The position numbers and the translations under genes were made by a program. 64,000 nucleotides of DNA from Mayfieldus sp963781495 (GTDB taxonomy: Bacteria > Actinomycetota > Thermoleophilia > Solirubrobacterales > 70-9): positions 558,001-622,000 of the forward strand of contig CAWAFX010000002.1 in the NCBI GenBank assembly GCA_963781495.1, written 5' to 3'. Shown one piece after another: positions 1 through 11,093 of the stretch. Every line of letters starts with the position of its first letter. Position 1 is the first letter of the stretch. The notes under the pieces were generated by a model, which did not search any database, was not told where the DNA came from, and worked only from the letters and a program-made list of their open reading frames with translations.

Positions 1-1539
1 GATCCGCTTGGCCAGCTGCTTTCCGAGCTCGACTCCCCATTGGTCGAAGGAGTCGATCGACCAGATCGTGCCCTGGGTGAAGACGCTGTGCTCGTAGAGC
101 GCGACCAGCGAGCCGAGGACCTCGGGCGTCAGCCGCTCGGCGAAGATCGTGTTCGAGGGCCGGTTGCCCTCGAAGACCCGGTGCGGGACCAGGTCCTCCG
201 GCGTCCCCTCCTGCCGCACCTGCTCCGCCGTCTTGCCGAAGGCCAGCGCCTCGGTCTGCGCGAAGACGTTGGCGACCAGCAGGTCGTGGTGCTCACCGAG
301 CGGGTTCAGGCTCTGGTGAAAGCCGATGAAGTCGCAGGGGATCAGCTTCGTCCCCTGGTGGATCAGCTGGTAGAAGGAGTGCTGGCCGTTGGTCCCCGGC
401 TCGCCCCAGTAGATCGCCCCGGTCTCGTAGTCGACCCGGCGGCCGTCGAGGGTGACGTGCTTGCCGTTGGACTCCATCGTCAGCTGCTGCAGGTAGGCGG
501 GGAAGCGTTTCAGGTACTGGTCGTAGGGCAGCACGGCAATCGTCTGGGCGCCGAAGAAGTCGCCGTACCAGACCGCCAGCAGGCCGTGCAGGAGGGGGAG
601 GTTCTGCGCCGCGGGCGCCTCGCGGAAGTGCTCGTCGACGGCGTGAAAGCCGGCCAGCATCCGGCCGAACTGCTCGCGGCCGATCGCCAGCATCGTCGAG
701 AGGCCGATCGCCGAGTCCATCGAGTAGCGGCCTCCCACCCACTCCCAGAAGCCGAACATGTTCTCGGGCTCGATCCCGAACTTCGTCACCTCCTCGGTGT
801 TGGTGGAGACGGCGACGAAGTGCTTGGCGATCGCCGACTCGTCTCCCAGCCCCGCCGCCACCCAGGCGCGCGCGGTGCGGGCGTTGGTCATCGTCTCCAG
901 GGTCGTGAAGGTCTTCGAGGAGACGACGAACAGCGTCTCCGCCGGATCGAGGTCGCGGGTCGCCTCGGCGAAGTCGGTGCCGTCGACGTTGGAGACGAAG
1001 CGGAAGCTCATGTCGCGGCGCGAGTAGTGGCGCAGCGCCTCGTAGGCCATCACCGGCCCGAGGTCGGAGCCGCCGATGCCGATGTTGATCACGTTGCGGA
1101 TCGGCTTGCCCGTGTGCCCCTTCCAGACCCCGCTTCGCACCCGCTCGCAGAAGGCCGCCATCCGGTCGAGCACCTCGTGCACCTGCTTGACGACGTCGAC
1201 GCCGTCGACCACGAGCGAGCGCTCGCGCGGCATCCGCAGCGCGACGTGAAGCACGGCGCGGTCCTCGGAGACGTTGATGTGCTCGCCGCGGAACATCGCC
1301 TCGCGCCGCTGCGGCAGCCCCGACTCCTCGGCGAGCTGGAACAGCAGGCCCAGGACCTCGTCGTCGACCCGGTTCTTTGAGTAGTCGAGGTAGAGCCCGG
1401 CGGCCTCGGCGGTCAGCCGGGTGCCGCGCCCGGGGTCCTCGGCGAAGAGCTCGCGCAGGTGGCTCTTGCCGATCTGGGCGTAGTCGCGCCCCAGCTCCTT
1501 CCAGGCGGGCCGCTCGCGCAGAGGCCGGATATCCCCCAC
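1..1539 (-). CDS. pgi: Glucose-6-phosphate isomerase (3' end cut by window)
   Basis: Interconverts glucose-6-phosphate and fructose-6-phosphate in the cytoplasm, linking glycolysis to the pentose phosphate genes beside it. The translated minus strand shows the PGI signatures: the GIGGSDLGP sugar-phosphate loop, the SSKTFTTLET phosphate-binding segment, and GTNGQHSFYQL with the catalytic-region histidine. It starts at a GTG at 1539, 3 nt after the transaldolase stop, so it is the distal gene of a tkt-tal-pgi operon. The C-terminal end lies beyond base 1, and the reading frame is open to the window edge. The family assignment is near certain. Confidence 0.95.
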   Translation of the reverse strand, partial: MGDIRPLRERPAWKELGRDYAQIGKSHLRELFAEDPGRGTRLTAEAAGLYLDYSKNRVDDEVLGLLFQLAEESGLPQRREAMFRGEHINVSEDRAVLHVALRMPRERSLVVDGVDVVKQVHEVLDRMAAFCERVRSGVWKGHTGKPIRNVINIGIGGSDLGPVMAYEALRHYSRRDMSFRFVSNVDGTDFAEATRDLDPAETLFVVSSKTFTTLETMTNARTARAWVAAGLGDESAIAKHFVAVSTNTEEVTKFGIEPENMFGFWEWVGGRYSMDSAIGLSTMLAIGREQFGRMLAGFHAVDEHFREAPAAQNLPLLHGLLAVWYGDFFGAQTIAVLPYDQYLKRFPAYLQQLTMESNGKHVTLDGRRVDYETGAIYWGEPGTNGQHSFYQLIHQGTKLIPCDFIGFHQSLNPLGEHHDLLVANVFAQTEALAFGKTAEQVRQEGTPEDLVPHRVFEGNRPSNTIFAERLTPEVLGSLVALYEHSVFTQGTIWSIDSFDQWGVELGKQLAKRI

Positions 1540-1542
1540 GGG

Positions 1543-2633
1543 TTAGCTCTTCGCCGCCAGCTCAGAGGTCTTGGACTCGATCGTCCCCAGGAGCTCGTTC
1601 CACGACTTCACGAACGTCTCCGCGCCTTCCTTCTGCAGGCGCTCGCCGACCTCGTCGGTGTCGATCCCGGCCTCGTTGAACGCCGCCAGCACCTGCTCGG
1701 AGTCGCCCCCGTCGGGTGACAGCGGCTCGCGCACCTGGCCGTGGTCGGCGAAGGCGAGCAGGGTCTTGTCGGGCATCGTGTTGATCGTCAGCGGCGCCGC
1801 CAGCGCCTCGACGTAGAGCACGTCCGACGCCTTGGGGTCCTTGGTGCCGGTGCTCGCCCAGAGCAGCCGCTGGGGACGCGCGCCCTCGTTCTCGAGCCGC
1901 TGCCAGCGCTCGGAGTCGTGCAGCTCGCGGTAGGCGCGGTAGGTGCGCTGGGCGACGGCGATCCCGAGCTTGTCCCGCAGATCGTCGGGCACCTCGTCGC
2001 TGACCGCCTTGTCCCAGCGGCTGATGAACAGCGAGGCGACAGAGGGCACGTCGGGATCCTCGCCCTCCTCGATCCGGCGCTCGATCCCGCGCATGTAGGC
2101 CTCGGCGGCGGCGACGTAGTGCTCGGTCGAGAAGAGCAGCGTCACGTTGATCGGCACCGCGGCGTGAATCGACTCCTCGATCGCCTTGCCGCCGGCCATC
2201 GTGCCGGGGATCTTGATGAAGACGTTGTTGCGCCGCGACTCGATGTGCAGCCGCTGGGCCTGCTCGATGGTCGCCTCGGTGTCGTCGGCGATCGTCGGCG
2301 AGACCTCGAGCGAGACCCAGCCGTCGACTCCGTCGGTGCGCTCGTGCACGGCGACGAAGAGGTCGGCGGCCTCGCGCAGGTCCTGCAGCGCCAGCTCGAA
2401 GAAGAGGTCCTCGCCACTGCTCCCCTCCTCCTGCAGGCCACGGATCGAGTCGTCGTAGGCCGAGCCGGAGCCGATCGCGGTGTCGAAGATCGTCGGATTC
2501 GAGGTCAGCCCGGTGACCGAGAGCTCGTCGATGTAGCCGCGCAGCTTGCCGCTGGTGAGCATCTCGCGGTCGATGTTGTCGATCCAGATGCTCTGGCCGA
2601 GGTCGTGCAGTTGCTGAGTCGGTTTTTTCTCGT

Positions 2634-2637
<4 letters not shown>
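1543..2637 (-). CDS. tal: Transaldolase
   Basis: Transfers a dihydroxyacetone unit between sedoheptulose-7-phosphate and glyceraldehyde-3-phosphate in the non-oxidative pentose phosphate pathway. The 364-residue protein has the TSNPTIF motif near residue 45 and the Schiff-base lysine in FIKIPGT (K142), and matches the long actinobacterial/cyanobacterial type in length. The start is a GTG whose last two bases form part of the tkt stop (GTGA overlap), implying translational coupling. It is followed after 3 nt by pgi. Confidence 0.97.
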
Positions 2638-4694
<2,057 letters not shown>

Positions 4695-4739
4695 GCCTGA
4701 CTTCGATACTAGGCCTTTGGCGATTAGATTCCCGGCGAC

Positions 4740-5393
4740 GTGGGCGGCGGGAGCGACAGCGATTCCGAGAAGCGGCTGGCCGCCGAGGCGGCGGCCGAGC
4801 TGGTCCAGGACGGGATGACGGTCGGGCTCGGGACCGGTTCGACCGTCGCCCACCTGCTGCCGGCGCTGGCCCGGCGCGGCCTGCAGCTGCGCTGCGTCGC
4901 CACCTCGGCCGAGACCGAGGAGCACGCGCGCGAGCTCGGGATCGATGTCGAGGACTTCGACGCCCTGGTCCGGCTCGACATTGCGATCGACGGTGCCGAC
5001 CAGATCGATCCCGACCGCTGGCTGGTCAAGGGCGGAGGGGGCGCCCACACGCGGGAGAAGATCGTCGCCGCCTCGGCCCAGCGCTTCGTCGTCATCGGCG
5101 ACTCAAGCAAGCCGACCCCCAAGATCGAGCCGCCGATCCCGCTGGAGCTGTTCGAGTTCGGGCTCTCGGGCACGCTGACGCGCCTGCAGGAGCTCGGCGA
5201 CGTGCAGCGCCGCGACGTCCCGCCGAGCCCTGACGGGGGTGTGATCGCCGACTTCTACGGTGAGGTCGGCGACCCGGCCGAGCTCGCGATCCGCCTCTCC
5301 TCCGAGCCCGGGGTGGTCGACCACGGCCTGTTTCCGGGCTCGATGGTCAGCGAGGTGCTGATCGGGCGCGGCGGCGAGGTCGAACGGGCCTGA
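4740..5393 (+). CDS. rpiA: Ribose-5-phosphate isomerase A
   Basis: Interconverts ribose-5-phosphate and ribulose-5-phosphate. The 217-residue protein carries the RpiA landmarks in order: GLGTGST at 29-35, DGADQID at 84-90, and KGGGGAHTREKIVA at 97-110. It starts with GTG and is divergent from tkt, with only 45 bp between the two start codons, so the two sets probably share a bidirectional promoter. It completes the non-oxidative branch next to tkt and tal. Confidence 0.95.
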   Translation: MGGGSDSDSEKRLAAEAAAELVQDGMTVGLGTGSTVAHLLPALARRGLQLRCVATSAETEEHARELGIDVEDFDALVRLDIAIDGADQIDPDRWLVKGGGGAHTREKIVAASAQRFVVIGDSSKPTPKIEPPIPLELFEFGLSGTLTRLQELGDVQRRDVPPSPDGGVIADFYGEVGDPAELAIRLSSEPGVVDHGLFPGSMVSEVLIGRGGEVERA

Positions 5394-5427
5394 TCGAGCG
5401 CTTGAGGCGCCGCAGGGGGTCGGGAGC

Positions 5428-6192
5428 TCAGGGTACCCTTGCCAGGCGGTGGAGTTCTTGGGCCGGATCCGCCTTTCGTTCTGGGTCGCCGTCGCCGGCG
5501 TGATCGTCCTCTATGTCTTTTTCGTCGCCCTGGCAGGGATCTCGCCTGCTCAGGTGACCGGCGTGACGATCGTGATCGCCGCGCTTGCGGCCGTTTTCCT
5601 CTTGCGCAACCTGCGTGTCGCCAGCGAGCTGGCGGATCGCGGCGGCGATCCGCGCCTGCGCCGGTCGATGAACCGGATCCGCGAGCGGCGCGGGTTCTAG
5701 CAGCCGGCTGAGAAGGGCCAGCGCCTCGGCGGTCCCGTGGCGCCCGAAGACGACCCGGGCCGCGTACTCCCCCGCTCCCTCGTCGAGCCGGATCGCCTGC
5801 CGCAGGCCGATGACGACGAGGATCCGCGCCCGCATCGCCAGCCGGTCCAGGAACCGGCTCAAACGCCCGCCGTTCAGCCGTGCCCCGGCCCAGAGCAGGC
5901 AGACGTCGCGGCGCTCATGGGTGAGCTGCGGCCCGGCCCGGCTTCCCACCGCCCGCTCGGCGTAGGAGATCAGCAGCCGCCGGTCGGCGTGGGCGACGCG
6001 GTCGTTGAGGCTGCGCAGATAGCCGGCGACGACCCGGCAGACACAGCGCGGGCGGTCGGAGAACTTCTCGCCCGCCAGCATCGAGGCCAGCTCGACCGCG
6101 CAGATCCCCTCCCGCGGCGAGGAATGCGAACCGGGCGCAAGGCGCACCGACCCGAGATCGAGCTTCGTCTGCCGCTGGACCGAACGAGCCAC
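5428..6192 (-). CDS. Conserved actinobacterial hypothetical protein
   Basis: A 254-residue frame. The first ~165 residues look like a real protein, with a motif of type GSHSSPREG followed by CAVELASMLAGEKFSD and a Cys-x-Cys near residue 50. I recognise this pattern from uncharacterised actinobacterial proteins but know no function. The last ~85 residues are charged and unstructured and lie opposite the small membrane protein at 5449-5700. Either the genes truly overlap tail to tail, or this gene ends earlier and a frameshift lies near 5700. Confidence 0.6.
   Translation of the reverse strand: MARSVQRQTKLDLGSVRLAPGSHSSPREGICAVELASMLAGEKFSDRPRCVCRVVAGYLRSLNDRVAHADRRLLISYAERAVGSRAGPQLTHERRDVCLLWAGARLNGGRLSRFLDRLAMRARILVVIGLRQAIRLDEGAGEYAARVVFGRHGTAEALALLSRLLEPAPLADPVHRPAQARIAAAIRQLAGDTQVAQEENGRKRGDHDRHAGHLSRRDPCQGDEKDIEDDHAGDGDPERKADPAQELHRLARVP
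5449..5700 (+). CDS. Small two-helix membrane protein, function unknown
   Basis: An 83-residue GTG-start reading frame with two hydrophobic segments (about residues 10-30 and 34-53) followed by a basic tail rich in Arg. No family recognised. It lies antisense to the 3' part of the minus-strand frame ending at 5428. The hydrophobic pattern and the low-complexity antisense translation favour the plus-strand reading here. Possibly co-transcribed with rpiA, 55 bp upstream. Confidence 0.55.
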   Translation: MEFLGRIRLSFWVAVAGVIVLYVFFVALAGISPAQVTGVTIVIAALAAVFLLRNLRVASELADRGGDPRLRRSMNRIRERRGF

Positions 6193-6260
6193 TGCCTACG
6201 CCTCCGCTACCGAATATTAGGGAGGCGCGCCCCGGAGGGCAAATGGGAGCCGGGAAGGGG

Positions 6261-6932
6261 TCAGTCCCGCGCGCAGGCCGCCTCGTCGGCGATCACCCGC
6301 GAGTCCTCGCAGCGCACGCGGCCGGCCGGGATCTCGGAGTCGCCGGCCAGCAGCCAGCCGAGCGGGTCGCGCTTCTCCTCGCCGGTGATCAGCCAGAAGA
6401 TCCTCTTCGCCCGCTCCAGCTCGGGGTAGGTGAATGTCATCCGGCGGTGTCCCTGGTACTCGCCGGCGGTCAGCGCCACGCGCCGGTCGGCGACCTCGAG
6501 CACCGGGTCGCCGGGAACAAGCGAGGCGGTGTGCCCGTCGGGCCCGATCCCGAGGTGGACGAGGTCGATCCGCTCCGGCAGCTGCTCGGCGTAGCGCTGC
6601 GCCGCCGCGTCGAGATCGTCGTCGGTGACCGGCATCGGGCGCACCCTCTCCCGCGCCGGCTCGGGCAGGCTCTCGAGCAGGTGGGTCAGGTTGCGGGCGT
6701 CGTCGCCGTCGGGGGCGACCCGCTCGTCGACCTGGAAGATCTCCATCTTCTCCCACTCGATCTGCTGGCCGGCGAGGCGGCGGTACATGTTCCAGGGCTC
6801 GGTCCCGCCGCTGGCGGCGAAGGCGAAGCTGCCCTGCTCGGCGATCGCCTCGCGCGCCGACTCGGCGATCAGCTCGGCGCCGTGCTGAGCCGCCTCGTCG
6901 GCGCTCGGCAGCACCTCGAGGTCGTTCTCCAT
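6261..6932 (-). CDS. pgl: 6-phosphogluconolactonase
   Basis: Hydrolyses 6-phosphogluconolactone to 6-phosphogluconate, the second step of the oxidative pentose phosphate pathway. The 223-residue protein has the DevB/SOL signatures: FAASGGTEP near residue 40, QVDERVAP near 70, and GIGPDGHTASLVPG near 130, whose His is catalytic in the family. Its start abuts the gnd stop (6932/6933), indicating a gnd-pgl transcription unit. Confidence 0.93.
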   Translation of the reverse strand: MENDLEVLPSADEAAQHGAELIAESAREAIAEQGSFAFAASGGTEPWNMYRRLAGQQIEWEKMEIFQVDERVAPDGDDARNLTHLLESLPEPARERVRPMPVTDDDLDAAAQRYAEQLPERIDLVHLGIGPDGHTASLVPGDPVLEVADRRVALTAGEYQGHRRMTFTYPELERAKRIFWLITGEEKRDPLGWLLAGDSEIPAGRVRCEDSRVIADEAACARD

Positions 6933-7946
6933 CTACTTCTTCTCTTCGTGGCCGCCGAACTGCTTGCGCATCGCCGAGAGGACCTTGTCGGCGAAGTCGT
7001 CGAGGCCGCGGGAGGCAAAGCGGGAGTACAGCGCCGAAGTCAGCACCGGCGCCGGCACCCCCTCCTCGATCGCGGCGATCGAGGTCCAGCGGCCCTCGCC
7101 GGAGTCCGAAACCCGGCCCTCGAAGTCGGCCAGGTCCGGCGACTCCTGCAGCGAGGCCGCGGTCAGGTCCAGCAGCCAGGAGCCGATCACGCTGCCGCGG
7201 CGCCAGACCTCGGCGACCTCGGAGACGTCGATCTCGTAGCGGAAGTAGTCGGGGTTCTCGAGCGGCGCCGTCTCGGCGTCGGATTCGGCCTTGCGGCTGC
7301 CGACGTCGGCGTTGTGGAGGATGTTGAGCCCCTCGGCGTAGGCGGCCATGACCCCGTACTCGATCCCGTTGTGGACCATCTTCACGAAGTGTCCGGCGCC
7401 GCTCGGCCCGCAGTGCAGGTAGCCCTGCTCGGCCGGCGACGGGTCTCCTTCGCGTCCCGGGGTCCGCTCCGCCGCCTCCACCCCGGGCGCCAGGGTCGCG
7501 AAGATCGGCTCGACACGGGCGAAGGCCCCGTCGGGGCCGCCGATCATCAAACAGAACCCGCGCTCGAGGCCGAAGACGCCGCCGCTGGTGCCGCAGTCGA
7601 GATAGTCGATCCCCTTCTCGGCCAGGGCCCTGGCGCGGCGGATGTCGTCGTGGTAGTAGGAGTTGCCGCCGTCGATGATCGCGTCGCCGGACTCCATCCG
7701 CGAAGCGAGGTCGTCGACCGACTGCTCGGTGATCTCGCCGGCCGGCAGCATCACCCAGGCCGCGCGCGGCTTGGACAGCTTGGCGACGAACTCGTCCAGA
7801 TCTCCGGCGCCGGTCGCGCCCTCGGCCTCCAGCGCCTTGATCGAGTCCGGGTTGATGTCGTAGACGACGCAGTCGTGGCCGTCGCGCATCAGCCGGCGGA
7901 CGATGTTGGCGCCCATCCGCCCCAGTCCGACCATCCCCAGCTGCAT
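6933..7946 (-). CDS. gnd: 6-phosphogluconate dehydrogenase, decarboxylating (short form)
   Basis: Oxidatively decarboxylates 6-phosphogluconate to ribulose-5-phosphate. The Rossmann motif GLGRMGANIVRRL begins at residue 7. IDGGNSYYHDD (91-101) and KMVHNGIEYG (189-198) hold the substrate and catalytic Lys/Asn residues. At 337 residues it belongs to the shorter 6PGDH class, not the ~470-residue GndA class; short members are often NAD-linked, but cofactor choice is not proven here. Forms a unit with pgl. Confidence 0.93.
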   Translation of the reverse strand: MQLGMVGLGRMGANIVRRLMRDGHDCVVYDINPDSIKALEAEGATGAGDLDEFVAKLSKPRAAWVMLPAGEITEQSVDDLASRMESGDAIIDGGNSYYHDDIRRARALAEKGIDYLDCGTSGGVFGLERGFCLMIGGPDGAFARVEPIFATLAPGVEAAERTPGREGDPSPAEQGYLHCGPSGAGHFVKMVHNGIEYGVMAAYAEGLNILHNADVGSRKAESDAETAPLENPDYFRYEIDVSEVAEVWRRGSVIGSWLLDLTAASLQESPDLADFEGRVSDSGEGRWTSIAAIEEGVPAPVLTSALYSRFASRGLDDFADKVLSAMRKQFGGHEEKK

Positions 7947-8010
7947 ATCCGCATCCTACGAACTACTGCCGGCCCCTTGAGCTCGACCTTTTCCATGCCC
8001 GTCAACGGAA

Positions 8011-9651
8011 ATGTCGAGTTCGGCGATGAAGGGCTGGACGGATGTACTGAGTATGCGTCGATTCCGCCTACTCAAAAGTCATGATTTGAGACCCGCGGCC
8101 GAAATTAGCGGAGGAGACAGAAGCAACCCTCTGAAGGAGAGCGCGCCGACTTTGCAGCGGCTCACAGACTTCGAGGACCTCTACCGGGTCCTCGTCGAGA
8201 CATCGACCGACCTGATCCTCGTCACCGACGCGATGGGAGCGGTCACCTATGCCAACCGCACCGCCCAGGAGCTGCTCGGCTACGAGCCCGAGGAGATCAT
8301 CGGCGCCCACTTCAGCGCCTTCGTCGCTCCGGAGTTCGAGGCCGAGGCCGCCTCGGTCGCCGAGCGCGCCGCCCGCGGGCGCCCCCAGGCGCAGCGCAAC
8401 ATCCTCGCCCGGCGCCGCGACGGTGAGCTGATCCAGCTGCGGCTCAGCGCCACCCCCGTCACCCGCCCCGACGAAGAGGGCGGCGCGGCGCTGGTCGCCA
8501 CCGACGTCAGCCAGCAGGAGCAGCGCGAGCGCGAGCTGGCACAGCTGATCCGCGACAACGAGCTGATCCTGCGCTCGGTCGGCGATGGGATCATCCGCCT
8601 CGACCCGCGTGGGCTGATCACCTACGCCAACCCGGCGGCGGGCAACATCCTCGGCTGCAGCCACGTCGAGCTGATGGGGCGCGACGCCCACGAGCTGCTT
8701 CACCACTCGCGCTCCAACGGCTCCCAGCACCCAGTCGAGGAATGGCCGATCCACGCCTCGCTCGCGGGCGAGGTGGTGCACCGCGGCGACGAGGTCTTCT
8801 GGCGCCCCGACGGCACCTCCTTCGCGGTCAAGTACACGAGCGCGCCGATCCGCGAAGAGGGGGCGATCGTCGGCGCGGTCTGCGTCTTCGCCGACATCAG
8901 CGACGAGAAGGACCGCGAGCAGGAGCTCCTCTGGGAGCTCGAGTGGCAGCGGCGGATCAGCCGCGCGGTCGAGAGCAATCTGCTGCTCGCCTACAGCCAG
9001 CCGATCGTCGACCTCGAGACCGGCGAGAAGCTCCAGGAGGAGCTGCTGGTGCGGATGAAGGGGCGCGGCGAGGACATCGTCCCCCCGGTCGACTTCCTTC
9101 CCGTGGCCGAGCGGCTGGACCTGATCTGTGCGATCGACCGCTGGATGCTGGGCAAGGCGCTGGAGCTGCTCGCGCAGGGCCGGGCCGTGGCGGTCAACGT
9201 CTCCGCCCGCTCGCTGACCGAGTCGCGCCTGCTCGTCGACGTCGAGCGCTCGCTGACCGAGTCGGGTGCCGACCCCTCGCGGCTGACCTTCGAGATCACC
9301 GAGACCGCCGCCTCGGAGAACGGGGAATCGGCGCTGCGCTTCGCCGCCGGGGTGGAAAGGCTGGGATGCCGGCTCGCGCTCGACGACTTCGGCACCGGCT
9401 TCGGGGCGATGACCTACCTCAAGAGCCTCCCCGCCCACTTCCTCAAGATCGACATGGACTTCGTCCGCGGCCTGCGCGGCGACGAGGGCAATCAGCGGAT
9501 CGTGAAGACGATCGTCGACATCGCCCGCCGCCACGGGCAGCGGACGATCGCCGAGGGCGTCGAGGACGCCGAGACCGCGGCGCTGCTGCGTGGCTTCGGG
9601 GTCGACTGCGCGCAGGGACATCTCTTCGGCGCTGCCGCCCCGATCGTCTAG
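8011..9651 (+). CDS. PAS-PAS-EAL c-di-GMP phosphodiesterase
   Basis: A 546-residue soluble signalling protein: PAS at about 50-165, a second PAS at about 178-295, and an EAL domain at about 315-546. Most catalytic residues of active EAL enzymes are present: the EAL motif as EEL (343-345), NVSARSL, FEITET, DDFGTG, the Lys in FLKID, AEGVE and QGHLFG. It should therefore hydrolyse c-di-GMP in response to a PAS-sensed signal. The first ~40 residues are variable and the true start may be further in (e.g. the ATG at 8053). It lies between gnd and zwf without obvious functional linkage. Confidence 0.9.
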   Translation: MSSSAMKGWTDVLSMRRFRLLKSHDLRPAAEISGGDRSNPLKESAPTLQRLTDFEDLYRVLVETSTDLILVTDAMGAVTYANRTAQELLGYEPEEIIGAHFSAFVAPEFEAEAASVAERAARGRPQAQRNILARRRDGELIQLRLSATPVTRPDEEGGAALVATDVSQQEQRERELAQLIRDNELILRSVGDGIIRLDPRGLITYANPAAGNILGCSHVELMGRDAHELLHHSRSNGSQHPVEEWPIHASLAGEVVHRGDEVFWRPDGTSFAVKYTSAPIREEGAIVGAVCVFADISDEKDREQELLWELEWQRRISRAVESNLLLAYSQPIVDLETGEKLQEELLVRMKGRGEDIVPPVDFLPVAERLDLICAIDRWMLGKALELLAQGRAVAVNVSARSLTESRLLVDVERSLTESGADPSRLTFEITETAASENGESALRFAAGVERLGCRLALDDFGTGFGAMTYLKSLPAHFLKIDMDFVRGLRGDEGNQRIVKTIVDIARRHGQRTIAEGVEDAETAALLRGFGVDCAQGHLFGAAAPIV

Positions 9652-9680
9652 TACCCGCGGTCAGCGGTTAGCCTGACAGC

Positions 9681-11093
9681 GTGAGCGAGAAGGCCGACTG
9701 CCTGGTGATCTTCGGAATCACCGGCGACCTGGCGCGGAAGATGACCTTCCGCGCGCTTTACCGGCTCGAACGACGCAAGCGCCTGGACTGTCCGATCATC
9801 GGCGTCGGCCGGCGCGGGGACTGGGACCACGAAAGCCTCCGATCCCGGGCCCACGAGTCGATCGAGAAGACGGTCCCCGACCACGACGAGAAGGTCTTCG
9901 CCCGCCTGGCGGCGCGAATGAAGTTCCTCAACGGGGACTACAACGACCCGAAGACCTACCAGAAGCTCGCCAAGGCGATCGAGGGACGCAAGAACCCCGT
10001 CTTCTACCTCGAGGTCCCGCCCTCGCTTTTCGGAACCGTGGTCGAGGGCCTTTCCGGCGCCGGGCTGACCGAGGGGGCGCACGTCATGGTCGAGAAGCCG
10101 TTCGGCCACGACCTCGCCTCGGCGCAGCAGCTCAACCAGGAACTGCATCGCTTCCTCGACGAGCACCAGATCCTTCGCATCGATCACTTCCTCGGCAAGG
10201 AGCCGGTGATGGACGTCACCTACCTGCGCTTCGCCAACACCCTGCTGGAGCCGGTCTGGAACCGCCAGTACGTCTCCCACGTGCAGCTGACGATGGCCGA
10301 GAACTTCGGGGTCGAGGACCGCGGCAACTTCTATGACCCGGTCGGGGCGCTTCGCGACGTGGTCCAGAACCACATCATGCAGGTGCTGGGGCTGGTCGCG
10401 ATGGAGCCGCCCTCCGGCAACGCCGAGGACTCGATCCGCGACAAGAAGCTTGAGCTGTTCAAGGCGATGCGGGCTGCGGATCCGAAGCGCTACGTGCGCG
10501 GCCAGTACGACGGCTACCGCAAGATCGAGGGCGTCGACCCGAAGTCGAACACCGAGACCTACGCGGCCCTGGAGCTGGAGATCGACAACTGGCGCTGGTC
10601 CGGGGTTCCGTTCTTCATCCGCGCCGGCAAGCAGCTGCCGGTGAAGGCGACCGAGGTCAACGTGATCTTCAAGCGCCCGCCGCGGCTCGGGGTCGGTCCG
10701 CGATCGCGCCCGGACCCGAATCAGAACACGATTCGCATCGATCCCAAGCCGGGGGCCCGAATTCGGTTCCTGGCCAAGAAGGGCGGCAGGGAAGCCTACG
10801 AGCCGGTCGACTTCGTCACCCTCTTCGAGCGCCAGCCCGACGCCGACCCCGGCCCTTACGAGCGCCTGCTCGACGACGCGATGCGCGGCGAGCACGGCCT
10901 GTTCACCCGCGAGGACGAGGTCGAGCAGACCTGGCGCATCGTGCAGCCGCTGCTCGACGACCCCCCCAAGGTCGAGCCCTACGAGCCCGGCACCTGGGGC
11001 CCGGAGGCGGCGAAAGGTCTCTGCCGCGGGATCTGCGAGTGGTACGAGCCCTGGCTGCCCGAGAACGGCGGGCCACCGGAGCCGCCCTCTTGA
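9681..11093 (+). CDS. zwf: Glucose-6-phosphate 1-dehydrogenase
   Basis: First committed step of the oxidative pentose phosphate pathway, producing NADPH. The 470-residue protein has the nucleotide loop GITGDLA (12-18), VEKPFGHD near 138, and the active-site RIDHFLGKE (166-174). GTG start. It sits on the opposite strand from gnd-pgl, separated from them by the EAL gene. The downstream beta-lactamase-like gene overlaps its stop by 4 nt. Confidence 0.97.
   Translation: MSEKADCLVIFGITGDLARKMTFRALYRLERRKRLDCPIIGVGRRGDWDHESLRSRAHESIEKTVPDHDEKVFARLAARMKFLNGDYNDPKTYQKLAKAIEGRKNPVFYLEVPPSLFGTVVEGLSGAGLTEGAHVMVEKPFGHDLASAQQLNQELHRFLDEHQILRIDHFLGKEPVMDVTYLRFANTLLEPVWNRQYVSHVQLTMAENFGVEDRGNFYDPVGALRDVVQNHIMQVLGLVAMEPPSGNAEDSIRDKKLELFKAMRAADPKRYVRGQYDGYRKIEGVDPKSNTETYAALELEIDNWRWSGVPFFIRAGKQLPVKATEVNVIFKRPPRLGVGPRSRPDPNQNTIRIDPKPGARIRFLAKKGGREAYEPVDFVTLFERQPDADPGPYERLLDDAMRGEHGLFTREDEVEQTWRIVQPLLDDPPKVEPYEPGTWGPEAAKGLCRGICEWYEPWLPENGGPPEPPS

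Noticed and set aside
40..1380. Long open frames opposite pgi, tal, tkt, pgl/gnd, zwf and other genes
   Set aside because: They are antisense shadows typical of high-GC DNA: Arg/Val/Asp-rich translations without motifs, opposite well-supported enzymes.
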